Below are positions 8,217 through 16,664 of a DNA stretch of 33,049 nt, piece after piece. This DNA is from Acinetobacter sp. A2 (lineage in GTDB: Bacteria; Pseudomonadota; Gammaproteobacteria; Pseudomonadales; Moraxellaceae): positions 1 to 33,049 of the forward strand of contig NZ_JAAZQX010000027.1 of the NCBI RefSeq assembly GCF_012371325.1, read 5' to 3'. The position numbers and the translations under genes were made by a program. Within the stretch, counting starts at the first letter, position 1. The number at the start of each line of letters is the position of its first letter. The notes under the pieces were generated by a model that did no database searches, was not told the DNA's origin, and saw only the letters and a program-made list of their open reading frames with translations.

Positions 8217-8654
8217 ATGCTCTTTCTTGATGACACGAACGATGCACAACCGCAACAACAATTCAGCCTCGATGTATCACAAAATGCTGCCTCTATTCAG
8301 CGACACATCTTAGCACTCTGTCAAAAGCATAAACCTGAAGTGATTGTCGCTGAAGGTATAGAGGCAAATTATATTTTAGAAAATTTACCTGAAATTCAAC
8401 CTCACTGCGGTGCCATTGCCCTCAAACAACCAACGCTAGAAAATGTTTCTTTTGAAAAGTTACAACAAGCCTTTTTACAACGTGGGCAACAGCGTTTTTA
8501 TAATGTAATCGTGATGCTATCTCAGGATCATCCTCAATTTAAACAATTGAGTCATTTATTTTATATGATCAAACCCGATGCTAACTTTGAGGCAGAAGTC
8601 GAATATTTACTCAATACCTACTTTCTACTAGGTGATGCAACAGACACAGATTAA
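8217..8654 (+). CDS. Conserved small protein of unknown function
   Basis: The 145-residue product is acidic and soluble, with no signal peptide or membrane segment. It alternates predicted beta strands and helices: VIVAEGIEANYIL, then a Leu/Gln-rich helix, then YNVIVMLSQDHP. That is suggestive of a small Rossmann-like alpha/beta fold. It may belong to the uncharacterised DUF6231 group, but this is from memory and weak. The ATG follows a very good AAAGGA ribosome site (8206-8211), so it is a genuine, probably well-translated gene. It is monocistronic, after the regulator's terminator and convergent with rapA. Confidence 0.7.
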   Translation: MLFLDDTNDAQPQQQFSLDVSQNAASIQRHILALCQKHKPEVIVAEGIEANYILENLPEIQPHCGAIALKQPTLENVSFEKLQQAFLQRGQQRFYNVIVMLSQDHPQFKQLSHLFYMIKPDANFEAEVEYLLNTYFLLGDATDTD

Positions 8655-8703
8655 ATGACAAACCCTAAATAGCAAAACCTGCATGACACAACTAAAGTCA
8701 AAA

Positions 8704-8729
8704 AATAAAGCACCCGAAGGCGCTTTATT
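8704..8729 (-). terminator. Terminator of rapA
   Basis: On the minus strand an 11-bp stem (one G-U pair) closes a UUCG tetraloop and is followed by a T-run (8700-8705 read in reverse). The mismatch on the plus strand shows it is built for minus-strand transcripts. Confidence 0.85.
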
Positions 8730-8763
8730 ATGGATACAGTAGATACAGATTTACTGTCACTGA

Positions 8764-11601
8764 TTATGGCTTAACCACCACCATCACCTGAATGGCTTCA
8801 GGCGTAACCGACAAACCATCCAACAAACTCAAACCTTCTTTTTGCAATTTCTGTAAGCGTGTAATTTCATCTTCACGAATACTTGGGTTAAATTGCTTTA
8901 AATAGCTTAAACGGTCAATTTCGTATTGCCATTTTTTGCTATATACATCTTTGGCTTGTTGCTTAAATTCAGGCAACGCAGCTTTGGCCAATTCCAAGGC
9001 TTGTGTATAACGTGCTTCGATTACATCGCGGCGTGCTTTCACCACTTGGCGGCAACTGTTGCCATCTAAATGATGTAAATAAGGTTTTAAAATTTCAGGT
9101 GCAATTTTTTGCGATAAGTCCTGACCTTTTTCACTCAATAAAACACGAACAAGTTGCTGCGGCAGACTCGATGGCAAGTTCAGCGCTTTCGGTGCAATTA
9201 CATCCACTTTAAACCAAACTTCCAGTAATATCGAACCTTGTGGCAAGGCAGCAGATTTTAATACTGCAACGTTAGTACTACCGAACCCTTGAGTATTGAT
9301 CATTTCCATCACACTTTCTGTGAATGGATGCTCTAGTGTTAGATATTGCGCATCTTCACGAATTTGTGCCTGATCACGATAAAAAGTCGCAGTCATGCCC
9401 TCTTCGTCTAAAGTCAAACCTTGAACTTGCATTTGATCCGTAGGTTTAATAATCACTGTACCGTTACTTTGCTCATCGAAGTCAATATTGGTCGAGGCCA
9501 TAAAGCGCTTCATAAATATTGGCAAAGTGGTATTGTCATCATACTCTTCAAGTGCCTGCACAATTTCTTGTGCTACCACAGGACGGCATGAGTTGTACTC
9601 CAACAAACGATCTCGGCCTGCTTGTAATTCTGCTTCCAACGCTTCTCGCTGTACGCTTACTGCTTCCAATAAATCTTCAAACTGTTGTCCCAAATCTGCA
9701 AGTAAGCAGTCTTTTAAATCGACAATAAAGTTTTCTTGTAAGGTTTGTGCAGTTGGGGAAATGTTGCTGAAAATATTAAGTGCTTCGTTGTACCAACGGA
9801 ACATACGTTCTTGTGCTGTACCAATTAAATATGGCACATGAATCTGAATACGGTTTTCCTGACCAATACGGTCTAAACGACCGATACGTTGCTCCAATAC
9901 ATCTGGGTTGGCTGGCAGGTCAAACAAAATCAGGTCTGAGGCAAACTGGAAGTTACGTCCTTCAGAACCAATTTCAGAACACAATAAAATTTGTGCGCCG
10001 TAAGAGTCTTCTGCGAAATACGCTGCCGCTTGGTCACGCTCAAGTAAGCTCATACCTTCATGGAACATTGCTGTACGAATACCTGCATGTAGGCGCAGCG
10101 CATTTTCAAGCGCCTCTACTACAGGGCCGCTACGCGCAATTAAAAGCACTTTTTTGTGTTTTAAATCGCTGCGCAAACGCTCCATTAACCACATCACACG
10201 TGGGTCAGTTTCCATCCAGCTACCATCGAGCTGTGCTTCTTCTGGCCACATTTGTTCACGTAATTTACCATCTTTAGACCAGTTTTCTGGTGCAGCCAAT
10301 GGCGCAGGCTGACAATCACGACCTGGGAAACCTTGAATTGCTTCACGCGTGTTACGGAACAAAATACGCCCTGTACCGTGACGATCTAATAATTCGTGGA
10401 TAGCACGGAAACGCTGCTCGGTATTATCTTCAATGCGATGTCCCAACAAACCTTCCAATGCTGCAAAATGGTTTTCTTCCAATGCAGTATCTGACATTAA
10501 CACTTCAGCAATTTTTGCCGTATGTTGATATTGTGCTTCTTCATCCAAGAAACGATCTAGTGAACTAAAACGTTGTGGGTCAAGCAAGCGTAAACGTGCA
10601 AAATGGCTTTCTACACCCAATTGTTCAGGCGTTGCTGTGAGTAATAACACCCCTGCCGTTTGTTCTGCTAACTCTTCGACCAGATCATAGCGGTCATTGC
10701 CGCCTTCTTCTTCGCTCCACATTAAGTGATGCGCCTCATCCACCACCAGCAAATCAAAACCGGCTTCTAGGGCTTGCTCACGTAAATCATCGTGGTCAAT
10801 CATTAAATCGACTGAAGCAATAATACATTGTTCAGTTAAAAATGGATTCAGGTCAGGGTCATGTTCTTTAATAGATGCTGTGCGGGTTAGATCAAACAAA
10901 GAGAATTGCAGATTGAAACGGCGACGCATTTCAATCATCCACTGATATTGCAGAGAATCTGGCACCAAAATCAGGATACGTTCTGCACGCCCTGTTTTGA
11001 GTTGCTGATGGATAATCAAACCTGCTTCAATGGTTTTACCCAAACCAACTTCATCTGCTAACAGTACGCGTGGTGCAAAACGCTTACCCACTTCATGTGC
11101 AATATAAAGCTGATGCGGAATTAAACCGACACGTGAACCGACCAAGCCTCGTAATGGACTGCTTTGCATATTGGCTTGCATCAACATCGCTTCAATACGC
11201 AGGTCGTACCATTCTTTATAATCAATTTGGCTGGCAAGCAAGCGGTCTAAAGGTTTAGACAGTTGAATACTGGCCCCTATACGGGTTTCATTCAGTGATT
11301 TATGTTCTTCTGTGCCATCGGCTAAACGGCGTCCGACGTTATAGCGCAGCACCCCATGGCGGTCTTCTACAGATTCAACCGTCCACAGATTGCCTTCTTG
11401 GTCTTGAACTTCATCATTTACATTAAAAATAATACGCGATAAAGGTGCATTGTTGCGTGCATAGACACGGGTTTCATCACTTTTAGGGAATAAAATGCTG
11501 ACCGATCGCTCATCTACATCAATCAGAACACCTAGTCCTAATTCTGTTTCTGTGTCTGATAACCAACGTTGACCAATAGCAAACTGCTGCAATTTTTCCA
11601 C
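8764..11601 (-). CDS. rapA: RNA polymerase-associated ATPase RapA
   Basis: RapA is a SWI2/SNF2-type ATPase that binds RNA polymerase and promotes its recycling. The 945-residue protein follows E. coli RapA (968 aa) along its length. It has an N-terminal Tudor-like region (QRWLSDTETELGLG), Walker A ADEVGLGKT, the DEAHHL box, LLLTATPEQLG, and the C-terminal helicase segment LCSEIGSEGRNFQ through QRIGRLDRIGQ, then the long RapA-specific C-terminal region. The start is GTG (11601) in the context GTGGAAAAATTG, with no earlier plausible start. rluA lies upstream on the same strand after 146 bp; the same rapA/rluA neighbourhood occurs in E. coli. Its own terminator is at 8704. Confidence 0.96.
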   Translation of the reverse strand: MEKLQQFAIGQRWLSDTETELGLGVLIDVDERSVSILFPKSDETRVYARNNAPLSRIIFNVNDEVQDQEGNLWTVESVEDRHGVLRYNVGRRLADGTEEHKSLNETRIGASIQLSKPLDRLLASQIDYKEWYDLRIEAMLMQANMQSSPLRGLVGSRVGLIPHQLYIAHEVGKRFAPRVLLADEVGLGKTIEAGLIIHQQLKTGRAERILILVPDSLQYQWMIEMRRRFNLQFSLFDLTRTASIKEHDPDLNPFLTEQCIIASVDLMIDHDDLREQALEAGFDLLVVDEAHHLMWSEEEGGNDRYDLVEELAEQTAGVLLLTATPEQLGVESHFARLRLLDPQRFSSLDRFLDEEAQYQHTAKIAEVLMSDTALEENHFAALEGLLGHRIEDNTEQRFRAIHELLDRHGTGRILFRNTREAIQGFPGRDCQPAPLAAPENWSKDGKLREQMWPEEAQLDGSWMETDPRVMWLMERLRSDLKHKKVLLIARSGPVVEALENALRLHAGIRTAMFHEGMSLLERDQAAAYFAEDSYGAQILLCSEIGSEGRNFQFASDLILFDLPANPDVLEQRIGRLDRIGQENRIQIHVPYLIGTAQERMFRWYNEALNIFSNISPTAQTLQENFIVDLKDCLLADLGQQFEDLLEAVSVQREALEAELQAGRDRLLEYNSCRPVVAQEIVQALEEYDDNTTLPIFMKRFMASTNIDFDEQSNGTVIIKPTDQMQVQGLTLDEEGMTATFYRDQAQIREDAQYLTLEHPFTESVMEMINTQGFGSTNVAVLKSAALPQGSILLEVWFKVDVIAPKALNLPSSLPQQLVRVLLSEKGQDLSQKIAPEILKPYLHHLDGNSCRQVVKARRDVIEARYTQALELAKAALPEFKQQAKDVYSKKWQYEIDRLSYLKQFNPSIREDEITRLQKLQKEGLSLLDGLSVTPEAIQVMVVVKP

Positions 11602-11712
11602 CTTTATTTAGAAGTTAGGACGTATAAATTTTTGCGCAAAACTTGATGAGTATTTGAGCAAAAATTCAGTGCGTATAGCAATATATTTTGACATAAAGCG
11701 CACTAAAAAGAG

Positions 11713-11729
11713 AGCCTAAAGCACAGGCT
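11713..11729 (-). terminator. Weak terminator-like hairpin after rluA
   Basis: AGCCT (11713-11717) and AGGCT (11725-11729) form a 5-bp stem. On the minus strand it is followed by CTCTTTTTAG. The stem is short, so read-through into rapA is plausible. Confidence 0.35.
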
Positions 11730-11747
11730 TTACATAATCTTTTTAGC

Positions 11748-12398
11748 TTAAAATGGGACTGGGCAAACAAACTGCACACGTTGTTCAGTTTGCGGATGCA
11801 AAAAACTCAATTCGGCAGCATGTAAACACAAACGCGGCATGAGTTGTTGTTGTTCTGGCGTAGCATATAAGGTATCGCCAATAATCGGATGACCTAAATA
11901 TTGCATGTGCACCCGCAGTTGATGTGAACGCCCTGTAATCGGAGTTAGCTCTACACGGGTCACGGTTTGCCCCTGCAATTCAAACTGTTCCAACGCACGC
12001 CAATGCGTTAAAGCTGGTTTGTTATGGGTTGCATCGGCAATATGTAATGGAGGATGTGCAGGATCATACACCACAGGCACATCTACAGTGCCTTCACCTT
12101 GCAGTTGCCCTGCTACCAATGCTTGATAGGTTTTGTCGGTTTGGCGCTCTTGAAACTGACGTGAAATTCGCTTTTGCGCCCATTTGCTTAAAGCAAAAAC
12201 CAAAATGCCAGAAGTATCACGATCTAAGCGATGTATCAGCAAAGTACGTGGTTCAATTTTAACTAAACGACTAATCAGACAATCTTGCAAATCGACTGTT
12301 TTACCTGGAACTGTGAGTAGACCTGCGGGTTTATGTATCACCATAAACTCATCATCACGATGAATCAGGTGTTCGCTTAGAAAATTACTCAATTTCAA
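11748..12398 (-). CDS. rluA: Pseudouridine synthase RluA
   Basis: RluA isomerises uridine to pseudouridine in 23S rRNA (U746) and in some tRNAs (U32). The 216-residue protein is the size of E. coli RluA. It has the catalytic motif HRLDRDTSG (Asp59), the VIHKPAGLLTVPG segment and the C-terminal PITGRSHQLRVHMQYLGHPIIGD motif. It lacks the S4 domain found in RluC/RluD, which argues for RluA. The start appears to be TTG at 12398, just after a GGAA; a second TTG two codons later has better spacing to the same ribosome site. The location next to rapA matches enterobacteria. Confidence 0.9.
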   Translation of the reverse strand: MKLSNFLSEHLIHRDDEFMVIHKPAGLLTVPGKTVDLQDCLISRLVKIEPRTLLIHRLDRDTSGILVFALSKWAQKRISRQFQERQTDKTYQALVAGQLQGEGTVDVPVVYDPAHPPLHIADATHNKPALTHWRALEQFELQGQTVTRVELTPITGRSHQLRVHMQYLGHPIIGDTLYATPEQQQLMPRLCLHAAELSFLHPQTEQRVQFVCPVPF

Positions 12399-12554
12399 TT
12401 CCAGGCCGATCGTGAAAATAAGGCGGCAATGATAAAAAGCCTGACACAGAATTACAATGCAAAATTTGCGAATTCCAGATGAATTTTCCGATTTACATTC
12501 CTGAATCCGACAATCTGCTGGATTTTAAATCAGACCACTTTTAGAAATGTGTTT

Positions 12555-13271
12555 TTATGACGTAGATGATATGGGTGACTTTAAAATCTGCAGCAATTGC
12601 AACAAATTTAAGCTCGGTTGATAATCTTCATAACGGATATTGGCGCCATTGGCTCGCCACAATCCAACTAAGCTGACTATTGCCACAGAATCGAGCCCAT
12701 AATCTTTTAAAGCAACATGTGGATCAATTTCTAAGGCTTCCATATTGAGCTGTTCTGCAAGAGCGAGCAAAATTCCTTTAGGGGAAAGAACATAGTCGGA
12801 TGGTGCAGTTAAACTCCATAAACGATTCAGCGTATAGCTATTTACATGATGTAAGCCTTGCTTGGAAATAGTATCAATCCATTGAATATGCTGCTCTAAA
12901 TTGGACAATAAAATGGCGTCATCCACCACACAAATTGTTTCTGTGACACTTTGCAAATAAGGCAAAACCTGTTTCAAAGCGGGTGTGATCTGCCCTGCAA
13001 AAATAAGCTGTGGATGACTCGCTGCATATTCTCCAAGTTGCTGCATCCCTTGAATCAGATCATCGCCATATAAATCGACAATTGGAATATCAAGTGCTTT
13101 GGCTTTGTTGCTAATTTGAATCAGATGCTGCATGAGTTGGCTTTCTAAAGCCCCAGACAAACTTCTGATATGGTGTAAACCGACTAACACTAAAACTGAA
13201 GTAGATGCATGCAGTGACCATTTGGCTTGTGATGCTGCCAATTGGATTTTTTTAGGCATGGGGTAAAACAT
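12555..13271 (-). CDS. EntB-like carrier protein with eroded isochorismatase domain
   Basis: The 238-residue protein has two parts. The C-terminal part (about residues 165-238) is an aryl/peptidyl carrier domain with DYGLDSVAI and a phosphopantetheine-accepting Ser195, strongly like the EntB carrier domain, including the following LWR segment. The N-terminal part (about 18-150) keeps the EntB/isochorismatase order. However, the DMQ motif after the first strand reads VLVLVGLHHIR (catalytic Asp absent), the substrate-facing middle is shortened by tens of residues, and the Cys-motif segment reads FAGQITPAL. So it should bind phosphopantetheine but is unlikely to hydrolyse isochorismate. ATG at 13271 has an AAGAG ribosome site. 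No siderophore genes lie nearby; its partner synthetase is unknown. Confidence 0.8.
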   Translation of the reverse strand: MFYPMPKKIQLAASQAKWSLHASTSVLVLVGLHHIRSLSGALESQLMQHLIQISNKAKALDIPIVDLYGDDLIQGMQQLGEYAASHPQLIFAGQITPALKQVLPYLQSVTETICVVDDAILLSNLEQHIQWIDTISKQGLHHVNSYTLNRLWSLTAPSDYVLSPKGILLALAEQLNMEALEIDPHVALKDYGLDSVAIVSLVGLWRANGANIRYEDYQPSLNLLQLLQILKSPISSTS

Positions 13272-13384
13272 GAGCGGCTCTTAAAAACAAAGTAATACTT
13301 CAATCATTCGATGTTTATTGTAGTTTACAATTGAGTTATCTTTTTGATGTTATTTTCCAAACCTTCATTATCATATGTTATTCC

Positions 13385-13425
13385 CAAGTAGAAATGTCCT
13401 ACCTTAAAACCAAATAGAAATGTCC
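13385..13425. repeat. 15-bp direct repeat, possible insertion-element end
   Basis: CAAGTAGAAATGTCC (13385-13399) and CAAATAGAAATGTCC (13411-13425) differ at one base and are spaced 26 bp apart. Short tandem-like copies of this kind occur inside the ends of IS21-type elements, but no transposase remains here. The link is speculative. Confidence 0.5.
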
Positions 13426-13435
13426 CATACAGACA

Positions 13436-13710
13436 TTATGTTAAATAAGCATACAATTTGTTTCTTAATTCATTTAAATAGTTATTTTCTTTAATAATAG
13501 GAATTCCATCACTATGTAAGATGAGATCATTAATTGATCCCATTCCACCAAAACTAATACGCAATTGATACTTTGCATAATCGGGATCTTCTTGAAGACA
13601 TAAGAGCATATTCTTATATGATTTTTCCCAAATTTTTAAATCAAACTCTTCAAATAATGCTATCAGCTTTTAAATTATTAAGGCTCTAGACTTTCAATTT
13701 CATTGTTCAT
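13436..13710 (-). pseudogene. Broken small gene (DUF6966-like fragment)
   Basis: On the minus strand, 13669 to 13436 is an open frame of 77 codons ending in TAA with clear protein-like composition, including WEKSYKNMLLCLQ, ISFGGMGSINDLILH and ELRNKLYAYL. The GGMGSxNDL pattern recalls the DUF6966 family (from memory). An in-frame TAA at 13670-13672 precedes it and no good start exists before the internal ATG at 13609 (57 codons). A plausible original start, ATG at 13710 (MNNEIESLEP), is in another frame and stops almost at once. This fits a frameshifted or internally deleted gene. If the ATG at 13609 is used, a short C-terminal product could still be made. Confidence 0.65.
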
Positions 13711-13800
13711 CAATTATTTAATTTCCCTAAAATTAACATAGTACAGCTTATACGCAATTCAATTTTTTATTCCATATAAATCACACTCTTACAGCATTCC

Positions 13801-13833
13801 AAAAAGCCCATTCATACCTGAGTGGGCTTTTTT
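13801..13833. terminator. Strong intrinsic terminator
   Basis: AAAAAGCCCA (13801-13810) pairs with TGGGCTTTTT (13823-13832) around a 12-nt loop. It sits about 85 bp beyond the end of the GlcG/HbpS-like gene and may serve it. Confidence 0.8.
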
Positions 13834-13916
13834 AATGATTTGTCAGGTTCCACGCTTCATGTTGGAACAACTTTAGTTGAGTTTATTGAATTGAGCTAAT
13901 CAATTTCTATTTTGAA

Positions 13917-14333
13917 TTAGCTTTGCTGCGCCAAAAACTTCTCAATCGCCACCTGAGCAATTTCCGCATCTTCAAATGACTTGACGCCAGACACACCTAT
14001 TGCACCCACCAATTGCTCTTGATAGATAATCGGCTCAGCACCTTCGAGCATGCCTGAAAAACTGTCTAGGCTGAGAAAACCTAATTGTCCATTTTTAATC
14101 AAATCTTCCAACAATTTAGTTGGGCAACGGCTGAGCGCAGAACACTTGGCTTTTTCCAAACTCAAACTTGCTGTCATTGGCGATGCACCATCCATACGTT
14201 TCATCGCCAAAGCAGAACCTGTTTCATCGACCACTGCAATACTGACATTAAAGTTATTCTGAATTGAGTATTGATGGGCTTGGTCTAATAAAAATTCCGC
14301 ATCGCTTAAAGTCAAATAATGTTTGGTTTGCAT
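13917..14333 (-). CDS. GlcG/HbpS family protein
   Basis: The 138-residue protein matches the GlcG/HbpS fold family. It has LTLSDAEFLLDQAHQYS at the N-terminus, VSIAVVDETGSALAMKRMDGA, then a Ser-rich helix with EKAKCSALSR, and GAIGVSGVKSFEDAEIAQVAIEKF at the end. Some family members bind haem (HbpS) or are encoded near glycolate or propanediol genes (GlcG); neither role can be assigned here. Its position downstream of hemL is suggestive of a tetrapyrrole link, but a terminator (14363-14386) separates them. The frame opens at a TTG (14354), but ATG at 14333, preceded by an AGAGAAATAGCGAG leader, matches the family start. Confidence 0.85.
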   Translation of the reverse strand: MQTKHYLTLSDAEFLLDQAHQYSIQNNFNVSIAVVDETGSALAMKRMDGASPMTASLSLEKAKCSALSRCPTKLLEDLIKNGQLGFLSLDSFSGMLEGAEPIIYQEQLVGAIGVSGVKSFEDAEIAQVAIEKFLAQQS

Positions 14334-14362
14334 CTCGCTATTTCTCTTAATCAAAGTCGTAT

Positions 14363-14386
14363 AAAAAAGCCCGAACGAATTCGGGC
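14363..14386 (-). terminator. Terminator of hemL
   Basis: GCCCGAA (14369-14375) pairs with TTCGGGC (14380-14386) around CGAA. On the minus strand it is followed by six T's, directly after hemL. Confidence 0.88.
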
Positions 14387-14411
14387 CTAATGTTTTGCAA
14401 AAATAAAATGT

Positions 14412-15713
14412 TTAAGCTTTCATTTCCGCAAATGTTTCTTTCGCTGCTTGAATGGTGAAAGCAATATCTTCATCACTGTGTGCAGATGAAATAAAGCCTG
14501 CTTCAAATGCAGATGGTGCCAAGTTCACACCACGTTGCAACATACCGTGGAAAAACTTACGGAAAGCATCTACATCACATTTCAGCATAGAATCAAAACT
14601 AGTGATGTCTTCTTGATCGGTAAAGTACAAACCAAACATCGCACCAACTTGTTGCGTCTTGAATGGAATACCGACTTCATCTGCTGCAGCTTGCAAGCCT
14701 GTAAGCAATTTTTCCAGTTGTGCGGTTAGCTTTTCATAAAAACCTTCGGCACGTAAATGTTTGAACATTTCAATGCCTGCACGCATGGCCAATGGGTTAC
14801 CCGACAAAGTACCGGCTTGATACACTTTGCCTAATGGTGCGATACATTCCATCACTTCACGCTTACCTCCGAAAGCGCCCACTGGTAGGCCTGCACCAAT
14901 AATTTTACCCAATGTGGTCAAGTCAGGTTTAACACCATAATGTGCCTGAGCACCACCTAAACCAACACGGAAACCAGTCATTACTTCATCAATAATAAAG
15001 ACTGAACCATGTTCATCACACACATCACGAATGGCTTGCAGGAAACCATCGATTGGTTTCACTAAGTTCATATTGCCCGCAACAGGTTCAACAATTACAC
15101 CTGCAATTTCAGCACCGAATTTTGCAAAACATTCTTTTAAGGTTGCAATGTCGTTGTATGGAAGGGTTAAGGTGTGTTTAGCAAAATCGGCAGGCACACC
15201 CGCAGAAGTCGCCTCGCCCTCACCACTGGTCAAAAGTCCTGAACCTGCTTTTACTAACAAAGAATCTGAATGACCATGATAACAGCCCTCAAATTTCACA
15301 ATTTTGTCACGGCCTGTATAACCACGCGCCAAGCGAATTGCAGTCATGGTCGCTTCTGTACCTGAGTTGGTCATACGCACCAATTCAATTGAAGGCATGA
15401 TTTCACAAATAATATCGGCCAAGGTTGTTTCATGCACAGTTGGCGCACCAAAGCTCAAACCATCTTCTGCCGCAGCTTGCACTGCCTGAATAATTGCAGG
15501 ATGTGCATGCCCTAAAATCATTGGTCCCCAAGAACCAACATAGTCAACATAGCGTTTGCCATCGACATCATACAAATAAGCACCTTTGGCTTTTTCAATA
15601 AACACAGGGGTTCCACCTACCCCATTAAATGCACGTACAGGTGAATTGACCCCACCTGGAATATGTTTATTGGCTTGTTTAAACAATTGTTCTTGCTTTG
15701 GAGATAAGCTCAT
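14412..15713 (-). CDS. hemL: Glutamate-1-semialdehyde 2,1-aminomutase
   Basis: HemL converts glutamate-1-semialdehyde to 5-aminolevulinate, the C5-pathway step feeding haem and other tetrapyrroles. It is a PLP class III aminotransferase-like enzyme in the cytosol. The 433-residue product has [12 protein letters not shown], the MTNSGTEA cofactor loop, YHGHSD, the [10 protein letters not shown] aspartate motif and the [16 protein letters not shown] motif with the PLP-binding Lys near residue 270, then [10 protein letters not shown]. The frame opens four codons earlier at a TTG, but ATG at 15713 matches the family. thiE lies 33 bp upstream on the same strand, so the two are probably co-transcribed. 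Confidence 0.97.
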   Translation of the reverse strand: MSLSPKQEQLFKQANKHIPGGVNSPVRAFNGVGGTPVFIEKAKGAYLYDVDGKRYVDYVGSWGPMILGHAHPAIIQAVQAAAEDGLSFGAPTVHETTLADIICEIMPSIELVRMTNSGTEATMTAIRLARGYTGRDKIVKFEGCYHGHSDSLLVKAGSGLLTSGEGEATSAGVPADFAKHTLTLPYNDIATLKECFAKFGAEIAGVIVEPVAGNMNLVKPIDGFLQAIRDVCDEHGSVFIIDEVMTGFRVGLGGAQAHYGVKPDLTTLGKIIGAGLPVGAFGGKREVMECIAPLGKVYQAGTLSGNPLAMRAGIEMFKHLRAEGFYEKLTAQLEKLLTGLQAAADEVGIPFKTQQVGAMFGLYFTDQEDITSFDSMLKCDVDAFRKFFHGMLQRGVNLAPSAFEAGFISSAHSDEDIAFTIQAAKETFAEMKA

Positions 15714-15746
15714 GGAGGCACTCAACTTAAAAGATAAAATTAAAAA

Positions 15747-16370
15747 TTAGGCTTCTGCATTAAAAAGAGCAGACCAATCATAAACTCGCTGTGCAACGGT
15801 GTGCATCGGACGATCCAATACATCACTCACTACTGCACACAAATCTACACCTGCATCAATCACAGGTTGACTATTTTCGACCGTTAAACCACCAATGACA
15901 CAAATAGGCACATTCAAATTTTGCTTAGCATGCTGAATGGTATCTAGGCTGACCTGACTCGCTTCTGGTTTGGTTGGTGTTGGATAGACTGCGCCGAATG
16001 CCACGTAGTTAGCACCATCGGCGATGGCTTGTTCCGCCAGTTTCAATGAGTTATTACAACTGCGACCAATCAGAACATTTTTAGGTAAACGCGCGACCGC
16101 TTCAACAATTGAACCATCGTCTTGGCCCAAATGCACGCCAACGCCATATTTAACCGCTGTTTCAAGATCATCATTAATCACAAAAGGAACTTTGTATTGA
16201 TCACACATCGATTTCATATATTCAATTTCGTAAGCCTGCTGTTCTTTCGGCACATTTTTACGGCGATATTGCAATACTGCCACTTCTGCGGTTGCCATTG
16301 CTCCTTCCAGCTTTGCCAACAGAAGTTCAATCGGATCATCATTGGTAATCAAATATAAACCGCGCATCAT
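15747..16370 (-). CDS. thiE: Thiamine-phosphate synthase
   Basis: ThiE joins the hydroxymethylpyrimidine diphosphate and thiazole phosphate moieties to make thiamine phosphate. The TIM-barrel protein (about 207 residues) has GLYLITNDD, VLQYRRKN, FVINDDLETAV, GVHLGQDDG, IGRSCNNS, the phosphate-binding YVAFGAVYPTPTKP and VIGGLTVEN, all in family order. Substrate and Mg-binding Asp residues are present. The frame is open to a GTG at 16379; two ATGs at 16370 and 16367 give the usual MMRGLYLIT start. I see no TPP riboswitch in the 680 bp upstream. hemL follows after a short gap, suggesting a thiE-hemL unit. Confidence 0.94.
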   Translation of the reverse strand: MMRGLYLITNDDPIELLLAKLEGAMATAEVAVLQYRRKNVPKEQQAYEIEYMKSMCDQYKVPFVINDDLETAVKYGVGVHLGQDDGSIVEAVARLPKNVLIGRSCNNSLKLAEQAIADGANYVAFGAVYPTPTKPEASQVSLDTIQHAKQNLNVPICVIGGLTVENSQPVIDAGVDLCAVVSDVLDRPMHTVAQRVYDWSALFNAEA

Positions 16371-16628
16371 CCCAACCACACAAAATACAATGCGCGCATT
16401 ATGACATATTCGGATGCACTACGGCAGAAGCCTGCGGATAAAAGCTAAATTTACTCAAATGCTATGCGCTTCATTTATAGAGATAAAAATTTTAAAAATA
16501 CCCAATTCTAGTGATAGCCGCATCTAGCAAATTTAGTTTTAATTGAATTGCGCAAAACAAAGCAAGAACTGTAAAAAGTTCAATAAGATATGGATACTTG
16601 GTGATGTAGACTGAGCAATCCATAATGT

Positions 16629-16660
16629 TTACCTAACATAATAACAATATATTTAGGTAA
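16629..16660. repeat. 8-bp inverted repeat just before the C4-like RNA
   Basis: TTACCTAA (16629-16636) and TTAGGTAA (16653-16660) are perfect inverted copies separated by 16 bp of AT-rich sequence. They end 4 bp before the C4-like hairpin, where its promoter would be expected. They could be an operator or form a 5' hairpin of the transcript. Confidence 0.6.
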
Positions 16661-16664
16661 GCCA

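Larger units (their letters stand above)
13272..13916. other. Gene-poor AT-rich stretch with relics
   Basis: This 645-bp stretch has no intact gene. It holds a 15-bp direct repeat (13385-13425), a broken minus-strand gene (13436-13710) and a strong hairpin terminator (13801-13832). The combination suggests an insertion and deletion hotspot between the EntB-like gene and the GlcG/HbpS-like gene. Confidence 0.7.

Noticed and set aside
9488..9841. Cys/Ser-rich 117-residue plus-strand frame inside rapA
   Set aside because: Its composition reflects reverse-complemented rapA codons; no start signal or family match.
9780..10277. A 165-residue plus-strand open frame inside rapA
   Set aside because: It lies opposite conserved helicase-domain coding sequence, has no ribosome site and an unnatural composition. 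It is a shadow of rapA.
12555..13271. Functional isochorismatase (EntB)
   Set aside because: Catalytic Asp and Cys positions are replaced and the middle is shortened, so only the carrier function is supported.
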